A stretch of DNA of 64,000 nucleotides from Pseudobdellovibrionaceae bacterium (GTDB lineage Bacteria; Bdellovibrionota; Bdellovibrionia; Bdellovibrionales; UBA1609): contig JACKAM010000004.1 of NCBI GenBank assembly GCA_020635075.1, positions 490,055-554,054 of the forward strand, written 5' to 3'. The notes under the pieces were generated by a model. The model saw only the letters and a list, made by a program, of their open reading frames with translations, made no database searches and was not told where the DNA came from. How positions within the stretch are numbered: the first letter of the stretch is position 1; each line of letters opens with the position of its first letter. Made by a program: the position numbers and the translations under genes. Shown here piece by piece: positions 53,642-63,121 of this stretch.

Positions 53642-54214
53642 GTGTTGAGTAGAGTTTTGGTGATCTTTGTTTTTGGATTTTTGTTTATTCCCTATGTGGC
53701 TGGCGAGCCAGAGGCCAAAAAGCATGATATGGGGGCAATTCGTTATTGTGCGACTAAGAATTATCCTGGGAAGGTGCCGATCCCCAGTATTGGGCAGAGT
53801 AGTCGATGGCCAACTAAGCCATTTTGGATTGGTCCAATTTATTTTGGGTTGGGCGATGAGTTGACAGTTGAGAGCGGCGCGGTGGAACATCTGAAGGTAC
53901 ATGGGGGTACTGAGTCTAAGTTTTGGGGCGCGGGCGTTGATTATCAGAGGTGGGTTGAATTCAATACGCCCAAAGAATCAGGCACCTGGCAACCACGGCA
54001 ATTTATTTTGGCAGAGGACACGATTATTCAGGGTTCATTGATTCCTAAGGGCTCTGAGGTTTGGTTGAGCGGGTATGGTGTGTTTCATGGGCAAAGTGAA
54101 ATCCGCATTCGATTGGAAAAGGATGCCACTATCCTGGGCCAGAAAGTAGTGGGGCCTAAGACAGTGGTGATTAGAGATCTCAAACTGGAATTTGACTCCG
54201 GGGGGAGTGATTGA
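53642..54214 (+). CDS. small secreted protein of unknown function
   Basis: A GTG start with AAGGAG nine bases before gives 190 residues. The signal is LSRVLVIFVFGFLFIPYVAG. The mature part is beta-rich, with a tail (PKGSEVWLSGYGVF, IRIRLEKDATIL) that resembles the following protein (FPRGTKLTF, EIRLYYLRISL); the two may be distant paralogues. No family was recognised. Its stop overlaps the next start. Confidence 0.65.
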   Translation: MLSRVLVIFVFGFLFIPYVAGEPEAKKHDMGAIRYCATKNYPGKVPIPSIGQSSRWPTKPFWIGPIYFGLGDELTVESGAVEHLKVHGGTESKFWGAGVDYQRWVEFNTPKESGTWQPRQFILAEDTIIQGSLIPKGSEVWLSGYGVFHGQSEIRIRLEKDATILGQKVVGPKTVVIRDLKLEFDSGGSD

Positions 54215-54816
54215 TGATGCGCAATAGGAATGTTTGCCGACATATACTTTTGGCCCTAGCTCTTCTGCTCGGTTTTCCCTTGGCTTTGGCGAGTGGGGCC
54301 ACTCAAGGCTCAAAGGATGGCGACGTTTTGATCAAGTACTTCGACAAATATTCTCACTGCGGCTGGCCACTGGAAAAGATGAAAGTGCTAAAAGCAGAGG
54401 ACAAAGACGGATTGCTGGTGGCGTTGGCTGATCCGAGTGTTGAGTTTATGGGTAATTATGATTTTCCAAGAGGCACAAAGCTCACCTTTAAGAAGGGGGT
54501 ATTGGTAAAGGCAGAGACCGATCCCCAGGGTGCGCGGGAAATTCGTCTGTATTACCTCCGGATCTCTCTGGGACACCAGGTTCTGTTTTCGGAACTCTAC
54601 GGGACGCCGACTGAATTTACAGTCGCAGATCAGAGCATGCTCTATGGTCACGTTGTTGAAGGTGAATTGAAAGTCTACTGGAGCCCCAATTACCTAGAAG
54701 GGGCTCAGAAGATCGAGGTTTTGAAAGACGGAACTTGGGGTGGGAGACATTTATTTCCAAATCTCAAAAAAGGCCAAGTCATTGTCTTTGAGGGCGGGGT
54801 GCCTAAGCTCAAGTGA
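54214..54816 (+). CDS. small secreted protein, related to its upstream neighbour
   Basis: The ATG at 54214 (six bases after GGGGGAG, overlapping the previous TGA) gives 200 residues. The signal is HILLALALLLGFPLALASG. A beta-rich body with KYFDKYSHCGWPLEK and a repeated PRGTKLTF/KKGQVIVF pattern follows. No function is known. The last 84 bases lie inside the inverted duplication (from 54733), so a partial copy appears at 63917-64000. Confidence 0.65.
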   Translation: MMRNRNVCRHILLALALLLGFPLALASGATQGSKDGDVLIKYFDKYSHCGWPLEKMKVLKAEDKDGLLVALADPSVEFMGNYDFPRGTKLTFKKGVLVKAETDPQGAREIRLYYLRISLGHQVLFSELYGTPTEFTVADQSMLYGHVVEGELKVYWSPNYLEGAQKIEVLKDGTWGGRHLFPNLKKGQVIVFEGGVPKLK

Positions 54817-55155
54817 GGCATGGAGCCTGAAATTGTAGGCTTGAATAGCCTTCTGTCGTCTTTCTTGTTTTGGTTTCAAGTCCTCTTTATCGTTGAAGGG
54901 AAGAATTCCCGTAACCAGTACCCCGGGGTCCGTAACCCGTAATCTGTAAACTATGTTCCCAGTACAAAATGTAAACTATGTTTCGGGTTGCACAACGTGT
55001 CTGTTTGCGGTTGCGGTTGCGGAAACGGAAACTGGCGCGGTACCGTGTACGGGTTACGGGTTACGGGTTACGGGTTACGGGTTACGGGTTACGGGTTACG
55101 GGTTACGGGTTTTAGGTTATATGTATGGGTTACTGATTGTGGCAGCGGAGGCGGG
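54817..55155. other. repeat-rich region upstream of the secreted-protein gene
   Basis: It contains the heptamer array (55051-55113), a direct repeat of TGTAAACTATGTT (near 54945 and 54968), GCGGTT units near 55008 and the palindrome CCCCGGGG. Reading frames crossing it encode Gly-Leu-Arg-Val repeats and are spurious. A GGAGGCGGG ribosome-binding site ends the region. Confidence 0.7.
55051..55113 (+). repeat. heptanucleotide tandem repeat, (GGGTTAC)8
   Basis: Eight exact copies of GGGTTAC plus a partial ninth. The array ends 43 bases before the ATG at 55156. Inverted copies of the motif (GTAACCCGTAA) occur near 54931. Confidence 0.95.
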
Positions 55156-55611
55156 ATGAAGCGCTTAGTGGTGGGATTGATTTCTGTTTTTATGTTCGTC
55201 AGTACTGCGTGGGCTGAGGATGGGGACGAGTTTGTTATCGCGGATTTGGCGATTTACGCAAAATCCATCGAGGTTTTGGTCCATGTTCGTGACACGGAGG
55301 ATGGACATTTAGAGCGATTTATTTCTGCCTACACCAAGGAAAATGCACTTGAACTGACCACGCCAGCGGATGATGTATTGGTTGTTTGTGAACGCCCGCC
55401 CAAGCCAATACGAGCCTACTGTAATTTTCGCTTTACTCAGTCGGATCGCACTTTTATTTCGGACCAAAAAATGGATTACCGGGCTCTCTATGACGAAGCT
55501 GATGGATTTCTGGGGCTGGGTGCTCCGACTTTGGCTTTTAAAAATCACCGCAATGAAAGCTTTCACTTTATTCCCGCCGAACACGCACTGTTGGCGGGAG
55601 CCGTGTATTGA
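55156..55611 (+). CDS. small secreted protein downstream of the heptamer array
   Basis: The start is the ATG at 55156, with GGAGGCGGG just upstream; a longer frame from 54988 crosses the tandem repeat and is rejected. 151 residues: signal MKRLVVGLISVFMFVSTAWA, then a beta-rich domain (ADLAIYAKSIEVLVHVRDT, VLVVCERPPKPIRAYCNFRF with a Cys pair, IPAEHALLAGAVY). No family was recognised. The position of the repeat array may control expression. Confidence 0.7.
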   Translation: MKRLVVGLISVFMFVSTAWAEDGDEFVIADLAIYAKSIEVLVHVRDTEDGHLERFISAYTKENALELTTPADDVLVVCERPPKPIRAYCNFRFTQSDRTFISDQKMDYRALYDEADGFLGLGAPTLAFKNHRNESFHFIPAEHALLAGAVY

Positions 55612-55621
55612 CTCAAAACCA

Positions 55622-55869
55622 GCCTACTTTGTTTTTTATCCGCAAAATCCTTTATCAGTGAAGCCAGTCCTTTGCCGCCCATCCTCCGCCAATCCTCACG
55701 CGCCTTTCGGCCGCGGGCGCATCTTCGGGTCGCGTCAGTATCCTGCCGCGCCTCGGATATGCCCCGCGCGACGGCGGAGGATTCGGATTTACGGAGATGG
55801 CTCGGCAATCGGACTTTCTTCTCGGACAAAGGCGGCCAAACGGTTTTGCGGATAAAAAACAAAGTAGGC
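55622..55869. repeat. 248-bp element with perfect 26-bp inverted ends
   Basis: Arms 55622-55647 and 55844-55869 pair without error. Inside are GC-rich imperfect inverted stretches, including ATCCTCCGCC with GGCGGAGGAT. It sits between the convergent genes at 55156 and 55883, filling the space. No transposase is encoded. It could be a MITE-like element or a large folded RNA or terminator. Confidence 0.85.
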
Positions 55870-55882
55870 CAGTTTCTACTGC

Positions 55883-56773
55883 CTATTTGCTCGTCTCGTT
55901 GGCCTTAATGAAGGCGGCGATCAGGCGATTGAATTTGTCCACCTGTTCTTGAGTTCCTTTAACCACCCATGAGACCGCACGACCGGCGATGTTGGCGGAG
56001 CCATCGGTGTCGATGGAAACTCCAGCCTCAAAGGCAATATCGCGAATGGCATCGGTCAAAGAGCCAACGCGAGCCCAGCCGGCGGCAATGCCTCCAGTGT
56101 CAGTGACGATTTGAGTTTTGCCTTTGATGATTTGACTTGGCTTTTCAAAGTCAGGACCGTGGGCGTAAAGAGCCACATTGATGGGACCAAAGGAAGCTTC
56201 TTCGCTGCCTGGCCGGGGGTCAACTCCCGAGTCCAAACCAGAAATATTCCAGTCGGCAATGCCGCTGAACACATCTTCAAGAACAGCCTGTGAAATGGGC
56301 AGGGGAATGGAGTTGCCGTTTTCCAGGCGACGAAGACAAACAATAATCAAGGTGGTGCTGTCGCCGAACAACTCCAAAGACTCGAATCCACCGAGAATGC
56401 TGGCTCTGCGCAAGGGGGCCTGGAACTCGCGACCGGCGTGGAGATTAAAGGGAATACGCTTTTCCCAGGCGTTTTGGTCTTCTTCCCAACGGAAGGCGTT
56501 GACCACGCAGAAGTTTGACCCGGCTCGGATCACGCTCACCCCGTCGGTGATTTCCTCACTGGCTGAAAATACGAGTTGGCCGTTAAGAAATCGCCTTTCA
56601 GGACGGATAAACCGTGGAAAAAACACGGAATCACTGGGGACAGCCATGCTTTGCTTGACCAAAAAGGGCTGGCGGAAGGCAAAGGACTCAGTTGTGCCAC
56701 CTAATGCAGCACTCCATGAGAGCCCGAGGCAGAGGAAAAGGGCGAGGAGTTTGGTTGAACTCACGGTCATCAT
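55883..56773 (-). CDS. secreted protein of unknown function
   Basis: The ATG at 56773 follows CGGAGG by six bases; the longer upstream frame is not supported. 296 residues: signal TKLLALFLCLGLSWSAALGG, a beta-rich domain (FLNGQLVFSASEEITDGVSV, NFCVVNAFRW, TTLIIVCLRR) and a C-terminal IAGRAVSWVVKGTQEQVDKFNRLIAAF segment. No family was recognised. Its gene is divergent from the coiled-coil gene; an identical copy is at 61960-62850 in the mirrored arm. Confidence 0.7.
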   Translation of the reverse strand: MMTVSSTKLLALFLCLGLSWSAALGGTTESFAFRQPFLVKQSMAVPSDSVFFPRFIRPERRFLNGQLVFSASEEITDGVSVIRAGSNFCVVNAFRWEEDQNAWEKRIPFNLHAGREFQAPLRRASILGGFESLELFGDSTTLIIVCLRRLENGNSIPLPISQAVLEDVFSGIADWNISGLDSGVDPRPGSEEASFGPINVALYAHGPDFEKPSQIIKGKTQIVTDTGGIAAGWARVGSLTDAIRDIAFEAGVSIDTDGSANIAGRAVSWVVKGTQEQVDKFNRLIAAFIKANETSK

Positions 56774-56906
56774 GACAAACCTCCGAAAGGCGCCTAATGT
56801 AACTAATTTAATGCAGTATGTCAAATTTTCATGAGATTAAGGCTGTCTTTAGAACGGCCTAATTTTGTCACTCTCGCGGGACTCTTCCATGTGATGAAAA
56901 TCAGGA

Positions 56907-58025
56907 GTGATTTCCATTGTTTTAACCCCTGGAACTGGCTACAAGTGGACCGTGTTGTTTAGCGGAAAAATCACCAATTCCGTTCTGGCCTATGTGGGCC
57001 GCCAGGGGGCAGGTTTAGAGGGGCTTCATGAAGTCACCGACTTACCTGAAGAATTTCTACGTGATCCGTCCTGTTGGTTGGAAGCTCATAAGGTGGAACA
57101 ATTTCTCGAAGCGCTCAATCGTGAGTTTGGGGTCAAGTTAAACGACCCGAACCTGATGGAGAGCATCGGTCACTCATGCCATGAGCTTTGGGCATGGGGA
57201 GTGCTCGATAGCGTTTTGAGAATGATGCCGAAAGCTCAGGACATCTATCAACAGCCCCATCGCTTCCTTTCGTATTTTCTTTCGCCCGATCCGACATTGA
57301 ACAATGTCCGTCGCGAAGACGAAGCCATTAGTTTTGAAATGCCCTGGTCATCTGAGGACTTCCCTCTGGTGTCGGAGTACTTGCGTGCGGCCCTTGAAGC
57401 TCTGCCCTCTTATTTGGGCAAAGACAGGGCTGTCGTTCGTTGGCGGGGACCACGGGTGTATATCGGTTGGTCAGAGGCTCAGCAGAGCTTTTTCGAGGAA
57501 GAAGAAGGCGAAGCCCACTTTAAGCCGGAACTTGTAAAAGTCATGCGAGCTTCGCTTGAAGATGCGCAACGGGAACTTGAAGAGCGCAAACGAGAATTGG
57601 TTCTTAAAGATCAGGAAGTTCAGTCTTATAAAGCGCAAATGTCCAGTTTGCTCATGCAAGCAGGGGATGGGCCTGAGGTCATTCGCCACTTCAGTGAAAC
57701 CTGGCACATTGACGAGCGGCTTGATCTGCTTAAATCCCAAGTGCGTCGCATGGATGATTACATGGTTCGGGCTCAGCAGTTGGTGACCCTTTTGATTGGC
57801 CAGGGCCGCAAGGATCATCAGGTGGCTGAGGCAATGAAGCGTATGGATTGGGATTATCTGCGCACCACCTTCCCGAAGCTCGTGGCTGACATGGTTGAAG
57901 GACTTCAAAATCTACAAAACCAAATCCGTGACGGCTCTCTACCGCCCGATCCGGATTCAGCCGAAAAAATGGACACCAGAAAGCCAGGCAAAATCAGTCA
58001 GGCAGATCAGCAATTGAACTTGTAA
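56907..58025 (+). CDS. cytoplasmic coiled-coil protein of unknown function
   Basis: A GTG start directly after CAGGAG is poorly spaced, so the true start is uncertain. The 372-residue protein has an N-terminal domain (NSVLAYVGRQGAG, LPEEFLRDPSCWLEAHKVEQFLEAL) of the kind found in front of regulators, a middle domain, and a coiled coil (about 220-260, LEDAQRELEERKRELVLKDQ). No output domain is present. It lies 24 bp before eno and is probably co-transcribed. An identical copy lies in the mirrored arm. Confidence 0.6.
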   Translation: MISIVLTPGTGYKWTVLFSGKITNSVLAYVGRQGAGLEGLHEVTDLPEEFLRDPSCWLEAHKVEQFLEALNREFGVKLNDPNLMESIGHSCHELWAWGVLDSVLRMMPKAQDIYQQPHRFLSYFLSPDPTLNNVRREDEAISFEMPWSSEDFPLVSEYLRAALEALPSYLGKDRAVVRWRGPRVYIGWSEAQQSFFEEEEGEAHFKPELVKVMRASLEDAQRELEERKRELVLKDQEVQSYKAQMSSLLMQAGDGPEVIRHFSETWHIDERLDLLKSQVRRMDDYMVRAQQLVTLLIGQGRKDHQVAEAMKRMDWDYLRTTFPKLVADMVEGLQNLQNQIRDGSLPPDPDSAEKMDTRKPGKISQADQQLNL

Positions 58026-58049
58026 GATCATCATTAAGGAGAATCACCA

Positions 58050-59315
58050 GTGGCAAAGATCGCTAAAGTGTTTGGACGAGAAATTCTAGACAGCCGGGGA
58101 AATCCAACTGTTGAAGTGGATGTGACCTTCGACAACGGACACATGGGTCGGGTGGGAGTGCCCTCCGGTGCTTCAACTGGTGCCTATGAGGCCCATGAAC
58201 TGCGTGACAAAGATCCCAAGCGCTATTTGGGTAAGGGTGTGCACAAAGCCGTTGAAAATGTGAATAGTGTTTTGGCCCCAGCTTTGGCAGGCAAGAACTT
58301 CACCACGGTTGAAGAATTTGATGCCGGGCTACTAGAAATCGATGGAACAGAAAACAAGTCAAAGCTAGGTGCCAACGCCATCCTCGGTGTCTCAATGGCC
58401 GCCGCTAAAGCTGCTGCTGCCAGTGAAGGTGTCTCCTTGTTTCGCTACTTGGGTGGGGACAAGGCGACCAAGCTCCCCGTGCCTTTGATGAACGTCGTCA
58501 ATGGCGGTGCTCACGCGAATAACGGCATGGATGTTCAGGAGTTCATGATCGCTCCCGTTGTGGGTGGGCGTTTTTCTGAAAGTCTTCGGGCTGGTTCAGA
58601 GATTTTTCATTGTCTTAAGAAAATCATCGACGAAAAAGGCATGCCCACCGCTGTTGGGGACGAGGGCGGGTTTGCCCCAAACCTGGCAAAAAATATCGAA
58701 GCCTTGCAGTTGATCATGCAGGCGACCGAGAAGGCCGGATACCGCCCCGGCGAAGATGTATTTCTAGCCTTGGATGTGGCATCCACTGAGCTGTTTAAGA
58801 ACGGCAAGTATGACTGGGAAGGTGGCCAAATCACCGCCCAGGAGCTGGGTGAGATCTACAAAGGTTGGGCCAAGGAGTTTCCTTTAGTCTCCATCGAAGA
58901 CGGATTTGCTGAGGACGACTGGGATGGTTGGATCGCTTTTACCAAAGATGTGGGTGATAAGATGCAGTTGGTGGGTGACGACTTGTTTGTAACAAACCCC
59001 AAGCGTCTTCAGGACGGCATCAAGCGTGGTGCGGCGAATGCCTTATTGGTCAAGGTCAATCAAATCGGAAGTCTCAGTGAAACAGTGAAGGCTGTACGCA
59101 TGGCTCAAGAGGCGAAATACCGTTGTGTCATGTCTCACCGAAGTGGCGAAACTGAAGACGCAACAATTGCGGATTTGGCGGTTGCCCTTTCAACAGAACA
59201 AATCAAAACCGGCTCATTGTGCCGGGGCGAGAGAACAGCTAAATACAATCAGCTTCTGCGAATTGAAGAAGAGCTTGGCGCAAAAGCTGAGTACTGGGGC
59301 CGAAGGGCCTTCTGA
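58050..59315 (+). CDS. eno: enolase
   Basis: A complete 421-residue enolase, converting 2-phosphoglycerate to phosphoenolpyruvate. GTG start with AAGGAG. Motifs are SRGNPTVEVDV, GASTGAYEAHELRD, the acid/base region VGDEGGFAPN, SIEDGFAEDDWDG, LVGDDLFVTNP, LLVKVNQIGSLSET (catalytic Lys) and SHRSGETEDATIADLAVAL. Its terminator lies on the axis of the giant palindrome; the mirrored copy is identical. Confidence 0.97.
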   Translation: MAKIAKVFGREILDSRGNPTVEVDVTFDNGHMGRVGVPSGASTGAYEAHELRDKDPKRYLGKGVHKAVENVNSVLAPALAGKNFTTVEEFDAGLLEIDGTENKSKLGANAILGVSMAAAKAAAASEGVSLFRYLGGDKATKLPVPLMNVVNGGAHANNGMDVQEFMIAPVVGGRFSESLRAGSEIFHCLKKIIDEKGMPTAVGDEGGFAPNLAKNIEALQLIMQATEKAGYRPGEDVFLALDVASTELFKNGKYDWEGGQITAQELGEIYKGWAKEFPLVSIEDGFAEDDWDGWIAFTKDVGDKMQLVGDDLFVTNPKRLQDGIKRGAANALLVKVNQIGSLSETVKAVRMAQEAKYRCVMSHRSGETEDATIADLAVALSTEQIKTGSLCRGERTAKYNQLLRIEEELGAKAEYWGRRAF

Positions 59316-59349
59316 TTAGGTGCCTATCTACTTTTTTGGATGCAGTGAA

Positions 59350-59383
59350 ATAAAAAAGGGAGGTTGCAACCTCCCTTTTTTAT
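59350..59383. terminator. palindromic terminator at the axis of the inverted duplication
   Basis: A fully self-complementary sequence with A-rich left and T-rich right flanks (AAAAAAGGGAGG and CCTCCCTTTTTT). It works as an eno terminator in both arms and is the likely fold-back point. Confidence 0.85.
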
Positions 59384-59417
59384 TTCACTGCATCCAAAAA
59401 AGTAGATAGGCACCTAA

Positions 59418-60683
59418 TCAGAAGGCCCTTCGGCCCCAGTACTCAGCTTTTGCGCCAAGCTCTTCTTCAATTCGCAGAAGCTGATTGTATTTAGCTGTTC
59501 TCTCGCCCCGGCACAATGAGCCGGTTTTGATTTGTTCTGTTGAAAGGGCAACCGCCAAATCCGCAATTGTTGCGTCTTCAGTTTCGCCACTTCGGTGAGA
59601 CATGACACAACGGTATTTCGCCTCTTGAGCCATGCGTACAGCCTTCACTGTTTCACTGAGACTTCCGATTTGATTGACCTTGACCAATAAGGCATTCGCC
59701 GCACCACGCTTGATGCCGTCCTGAAGACGCTTGGGGTTTGTTACAAACAAGTCGTCACCCACCAACTGCATCTTATCACCCACATCTTTGGTAAAAGCGA
59801 TCCAACCATCCCAGTCGTCCTCAGCAAATCCGTCTTCGATGGAGACTAAAGGAAACTCCTTGGCCCAACCTTTGTAGATCTCACCCAGCTCCTGGGCGGT
59901 GATTTGGCCACCTTCCCAGTCATACTTGCCGTTCTTAAACAGCTCAGTGGATGCCACATCCAAGGCTAGAAATACATCTTCGCCGGGGCGGTATCCGGCC
60001 TTCTCGGTCGCCTGCATGATCAACTGCAAGGCTTCGATATTTTTTGCCAGGTTTGGGGCAAACCCGCCCTCGTCCCCAACAGCGGTGGGCATGCCTTTTT
60101 CGTCGATGATTTTCTTAAGACAATGAAAAATCTCTGAACCAGCCCGAAGACTTTCAGAAAAACGCCCACCCACAACGGGAGCGATCATGAACTCCTGAAC
60201 ATCCATGCCGTTATTCGCGTGAGCACCGCCATTGACGACGTTCATCAAAGGCACGGGGAGCTTGGTCGCCTTGTCCCCACCCAAGTAGCGAAACAAGGAG
60301 ACACCTTCACTGGCAGCAGCAGCTTTAGCGGCGGCCATTGAGACACCGAGGATGGCGTTGGCACCTAGCTTTGACTTGTTTTCTGTTCCATCGATTTCTA
60401 GTAGCCCGGCATCAAATTCTTCAACCGTGGTGAAGTTCTTGCCTGCCAAAGCTGGGGCCAAAACACTATTCACATTTTCAACGGCTTTGTGCACACCCTT
60501 ACCCAAATAGCGCTTGGGATCTTTGTCACGCAGTTCATGGGCCTCATAGGCACCAGTTGAAGCACCGGAGGGCACTCCCACCCGACCCATGTGTCCGTTG
60601 TCGAAGGTCACATCCACTTCAACAGTTGGATTTCCCCGGCTGTCTAGAATTTCTCGTCCAAACACTTTAGCGATCTTTGCCAC
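59418..60683 (-). CDS. eno: enolase, mirrored copy
   Basis: Protein identical to the enolase at 58050-59315, in the right arm of the palindrome. Likely the same locus read twice. A bacterial genome with two identical eno genes back to back would be exceptional. Confidence 0.6.
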   Translation of the reverse strand: MAKIAKVFGREILDSRGNPTVEVDVTFDNGHMGRVGVPSGASTGAYEAHELRDKDPKRYLGKGVHKAVENVNSVLAPALAGKNFTTVEEFDAGLLEIDGTENKSKLGANAILGVSMAAAKAAAASEGVSLFRYLGGDKATKLPVPLMNVVNGGAHANNGMDVQEFMIAPVVGGRFSESLRAGSEIFHCLKKIIDEKGMPTAVGDEGGFAPNLAKNIEALQLIMQATEKAGYRPGEDVFLALDVASTELFKNGKYDWEGGQITAQELGEIYKGWAKEFPLVSIEDGFAEDDWDGWIAFTKDVGDKMQLVGDDLFVTNPKRLQDGIKRGAANALLVKVNQIGSLSETVKAVRMAQEAKYRCVMSHRSGETEDATIADLAVALSTEQIKTGSLCRGERTAKYNQLLRIEEELGAKAEYWGRRAF

Positions 60684-60707
60684 TGGTGATTCTCCTTAAT
60701 GATGATC

Positions 60708-61826
60708 TTACAAGTTCAATTGCTGATCTGCCTGACTGATTTTGCCTGGCTTTCTGGTGTCCATTTTTTCGGCTGAATCCGGATCGGGCGGTAGAGAGCC
60801 GTCACGGATTTGGTTTTGTAGATTTTGAAGTCCTTCAACCATGTCAGCCACGAGCTTCGGGAAGGTGGTGCGCAGATAATCCCAATCCATACGCTTCATT
60901 GCCTCAGCCACCTGATGATCCTTGCGGCCCTGGCCAATCAAAAGGGTCACCAACTGCTGAGCCCGAACCATGTAATCATCCATGCGACGCACTTGGGATT
61001 TAAGCAGATCAAGCCGCTCGTCAATGTGCCAGGTTTCACTGAAGTGGCGAATGACCTCAGGCCCATCCCCTGCTTGCATGAGCAAACTGGACATTTGCGC
61101 TTTATAAGACTGAACTTCCTGATCTTTAAGAACCAATTCTCGTTTGCGCTCTTCAAGTTCCCGTTGCGCATCTTCAAGCGAAGCTCGCATGACTTTTACA
61201 AGTTCCGGCTTAAAGTGGGCTTCGCCTTCTTCTTCCTCGAAAAAGCTCTGCTGAGCCTCTGACCAACCGATATACACCCGTGGTCCCCGCCAACGAACGA
61301 CAGCCCTGTCTTTGCCCAAATAAGAGGGCAGAGCTTCAAGGGCCGCACGCAAGTACTCCGACACCAGAGGGAAGTCCTCAGATGACCAGGGCATTTCAAA
61401 ACTAATGGCTTCGTCTTCGCGACGGACATTGTTCAATGTCGGATCGGGCGAAAGAAAATACGAAAGGAAGCGATGGGGCTGTTGATAGATGTCCTGAGCT
61501 TTCGGCATCATTCTCAAAACGCTATCGAGCACTCCCCATGCCCAAAGCTCATGGCATGAGTGACCGATGCTCTCCATCAGGTTCGGGTCGTTTAACTTGA
61601 CCCCAAACTCACGATTGAGCGCTTCGAGAAATTGTTCCACCTTATGAGCTTCCAACCAACAGGACGGATCACGTAGAAATTCTTCAGGTAAGTCGGTGAC
61701 TTCATGAAGCCCCTCTAAACCTGCCCCCTGGCGGCCCACATAGGCCAGAACGGAATTGGTGATTTTTCCGCTAAACAACACGGTCCACTTGTAGCCAGTT
61801 CCAGGGGTTAAAACAATGGAAATCAC
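60708..61826 (-). CDS. coiled-coil protein, mirrored copy
   Basis: Identical to 56907-58025 in reverse. It keeps the same 24-bp spacing to eno. See that entry for the domain description. Confidence 0.5.
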   Translation of the reverse strand: MISIVLTPGTGYKWTVLFSGKITNSVLAYVGRQGAGLEGLHEVTDLPEEFLRDPSCWLEAHKVEQFLEALNREFGVKLNDPNLMESIGHSCHELWAWGVLDSVLRMMPKAQDIYQQPHRFLSYFLSPDPTLNNVRREDEAISFEMPWSSEDFPLVSEYLRAALEALPSYLGKDRAVVRWRGPRVYIGWSEAQQSFFEEEEGEAHFKPELVKVMRASLEDAQRELEERKRELVLKDQEVQSYKAQMSSLLMQAGDGPEVIRHFSETWHIDERLDLLKSQVRRMDDYMVRAQQLVTLLIGQGRKDHQVAEAMKRMDWDYLRTTFPKLVADMVEGLQNLQNQIRDGSLPPDPDSAEKMDTRKPGKISQADQQLNL

Positions 61827-61959
61827 TCCTGATTTTCATCACATGGAAGAGTCCCGCGAGAGTGACAAAATTAGGCCGTTCTAAAGACAGCCTTAATCTC
61901 ATGAAAATTTGACATACTGCATTAAATTAGTTACATTAGGCGCCTTTCGGAGGTTTGTC

Positions 61960-62850
61960 ATGATGACCGTGAGTTCAACCAAACTCCTCGCCCTTTTCCT
62001 CTGCCTCGGGCTCTCATGGAGTGCTGCATTAGGTGGCACAACTGAGTCCTTTGCCTTCCGCCAGCCCTTTTTGGTCAAGCAAAGCATGGCTGTCCCCAGT
62101 GATTCCGTGTTTTTTCCACGGTTTATCCGTCCTGAAAGGCGATTTCTTAACGGCCAACTCGTATTTTCAGCCAGTGAGGAAATCACCGACGGGGTGAGCG
62201 TGATCCGAGCCGGGTCAAACTTCTGCGTGGTCAACGCCTTCCGTTGGGAAGAAGACCAAAACGCCTGGGAAAAGCGTATTCCCTTTAATCTCCACGCCGG
62301 TCGCGAGTTCCAGGCCCCCTTGCGCAGAGCCAGCATTCTCGGTGGATTCGAGTCTTTGGAGTTGTTCGGCGACAGCACCACCTTGATTATTGTTTGTCTT
62401 CGTCGCCTGGAAAACGGCAACTCCATTCCCCTGCCCATTTCACAGGCTGTTCTTGAAGATGTGTTCAGCGGCATTGCCGACTGGAATATTTCTGGTTTGG
62501 ACTCGGGAGTTGACCCCCGGCCAGGCAGCGAAGAAGCTTCCTTTGGTCCCATCAATGTGGCTCTTTACGCCCACGGTCCTGACTTTGAAAAGCCAAGTCA
62601 AATCATCAAAGGCAAAACTCAAATCGTCACTGACACTGGAGGCATTGCCGCCGGCTGGGCTCGCGTTGGCTCTTTGACCGATGCCATTCGCGATATTGCC
62701 TTTGAGGCTGGAGTTTCCATCGACACCGATGGCTCCGCCAACATCGCCGGTCGTGCGGTCTCATGGGTGGTTAAAGGAACTCAAGAACAGGTGGACAAAT
62801 TCAATCGCCTGATCGCCGCCTTCATTAAGGCCAACGAGACGAGCAAATAG
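61960..62850 (+). CDS. secreted protein, mirrored copy
   Basis: Identical to 55883-56773 in reverse, with the same CGGAGG site before the ATG at 61960. Confidence 0.5.
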   Translation: MMTVSSTKLLALFLCLGLSWSAALGGTTESFAFRQPFLVKQSMAVPSDSVFFPRFIRPERRFLNGQLVFSASEEITDGVSVIRAGSNFCVVNAFRWEEDQNAWEKRIPFNLHAGREFQAPLRRASILGGFESLELFGDSTTLIIVCLRRLENGNSIPLPISQAVLEDVFSGIADWNISGLDSGVDPRPGSEEASFGPINVALYAHGPDFEKPSQIIKGKTQIVTDTGGIAAGWARVGSLTDAIRDIAFEAGVSIDTDGSANIAGRAVSWVVKGTQEQVDKFNRLIAAFIKANETSK

Positions 62851-62863
62851 GCAGTAGAAACTG

Positions 62864-63111
62864 GCCTACTTTGTTTTTTATCCGCAAAACCGTTTGGCCG
62901 CCTTTGTCCGAGAAGAAAGTCCGATTGCCGAGCCATCTCCGTAAATCCGAATCCTCCGCCGTCGCGCGGGGCATATCCGAGGCGCGGCAGGATACTGACG
63001 CGACCCGAAGATGCGCCCGCGGCCGAAAGGCGCGTGAGGATTGGCGGAGGATGGGCGGCAAAGGACTGGCTTCACTGATAAAGGATTTTGCGGATAAAAA
63101 ACAAAGTAGGC
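62864..63111. repeat. 248-bp inverted-end element, mirrored copy
   Basis: Reverse complement of 55622-55869, again lying between the convergent copies of the two secreted-protein genes. Confidence 0.8.
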
Positions 63112-63121
63112 TGGTTTTGAG

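Noticed and set aside
55051..55113. CRISPR or telomere array
   Set aside because: Unit is only 7 bp without spacers, so not CRISPR. The telomere idea is not supported by position, though the nearby palindrome keeps it open at low probability.
54953..55155. ORFs crossing the heptamer array with GLRVTGY repeats
   Set aside because: The repeat is non-coding in nature; the supported start of the real gene is 55156.
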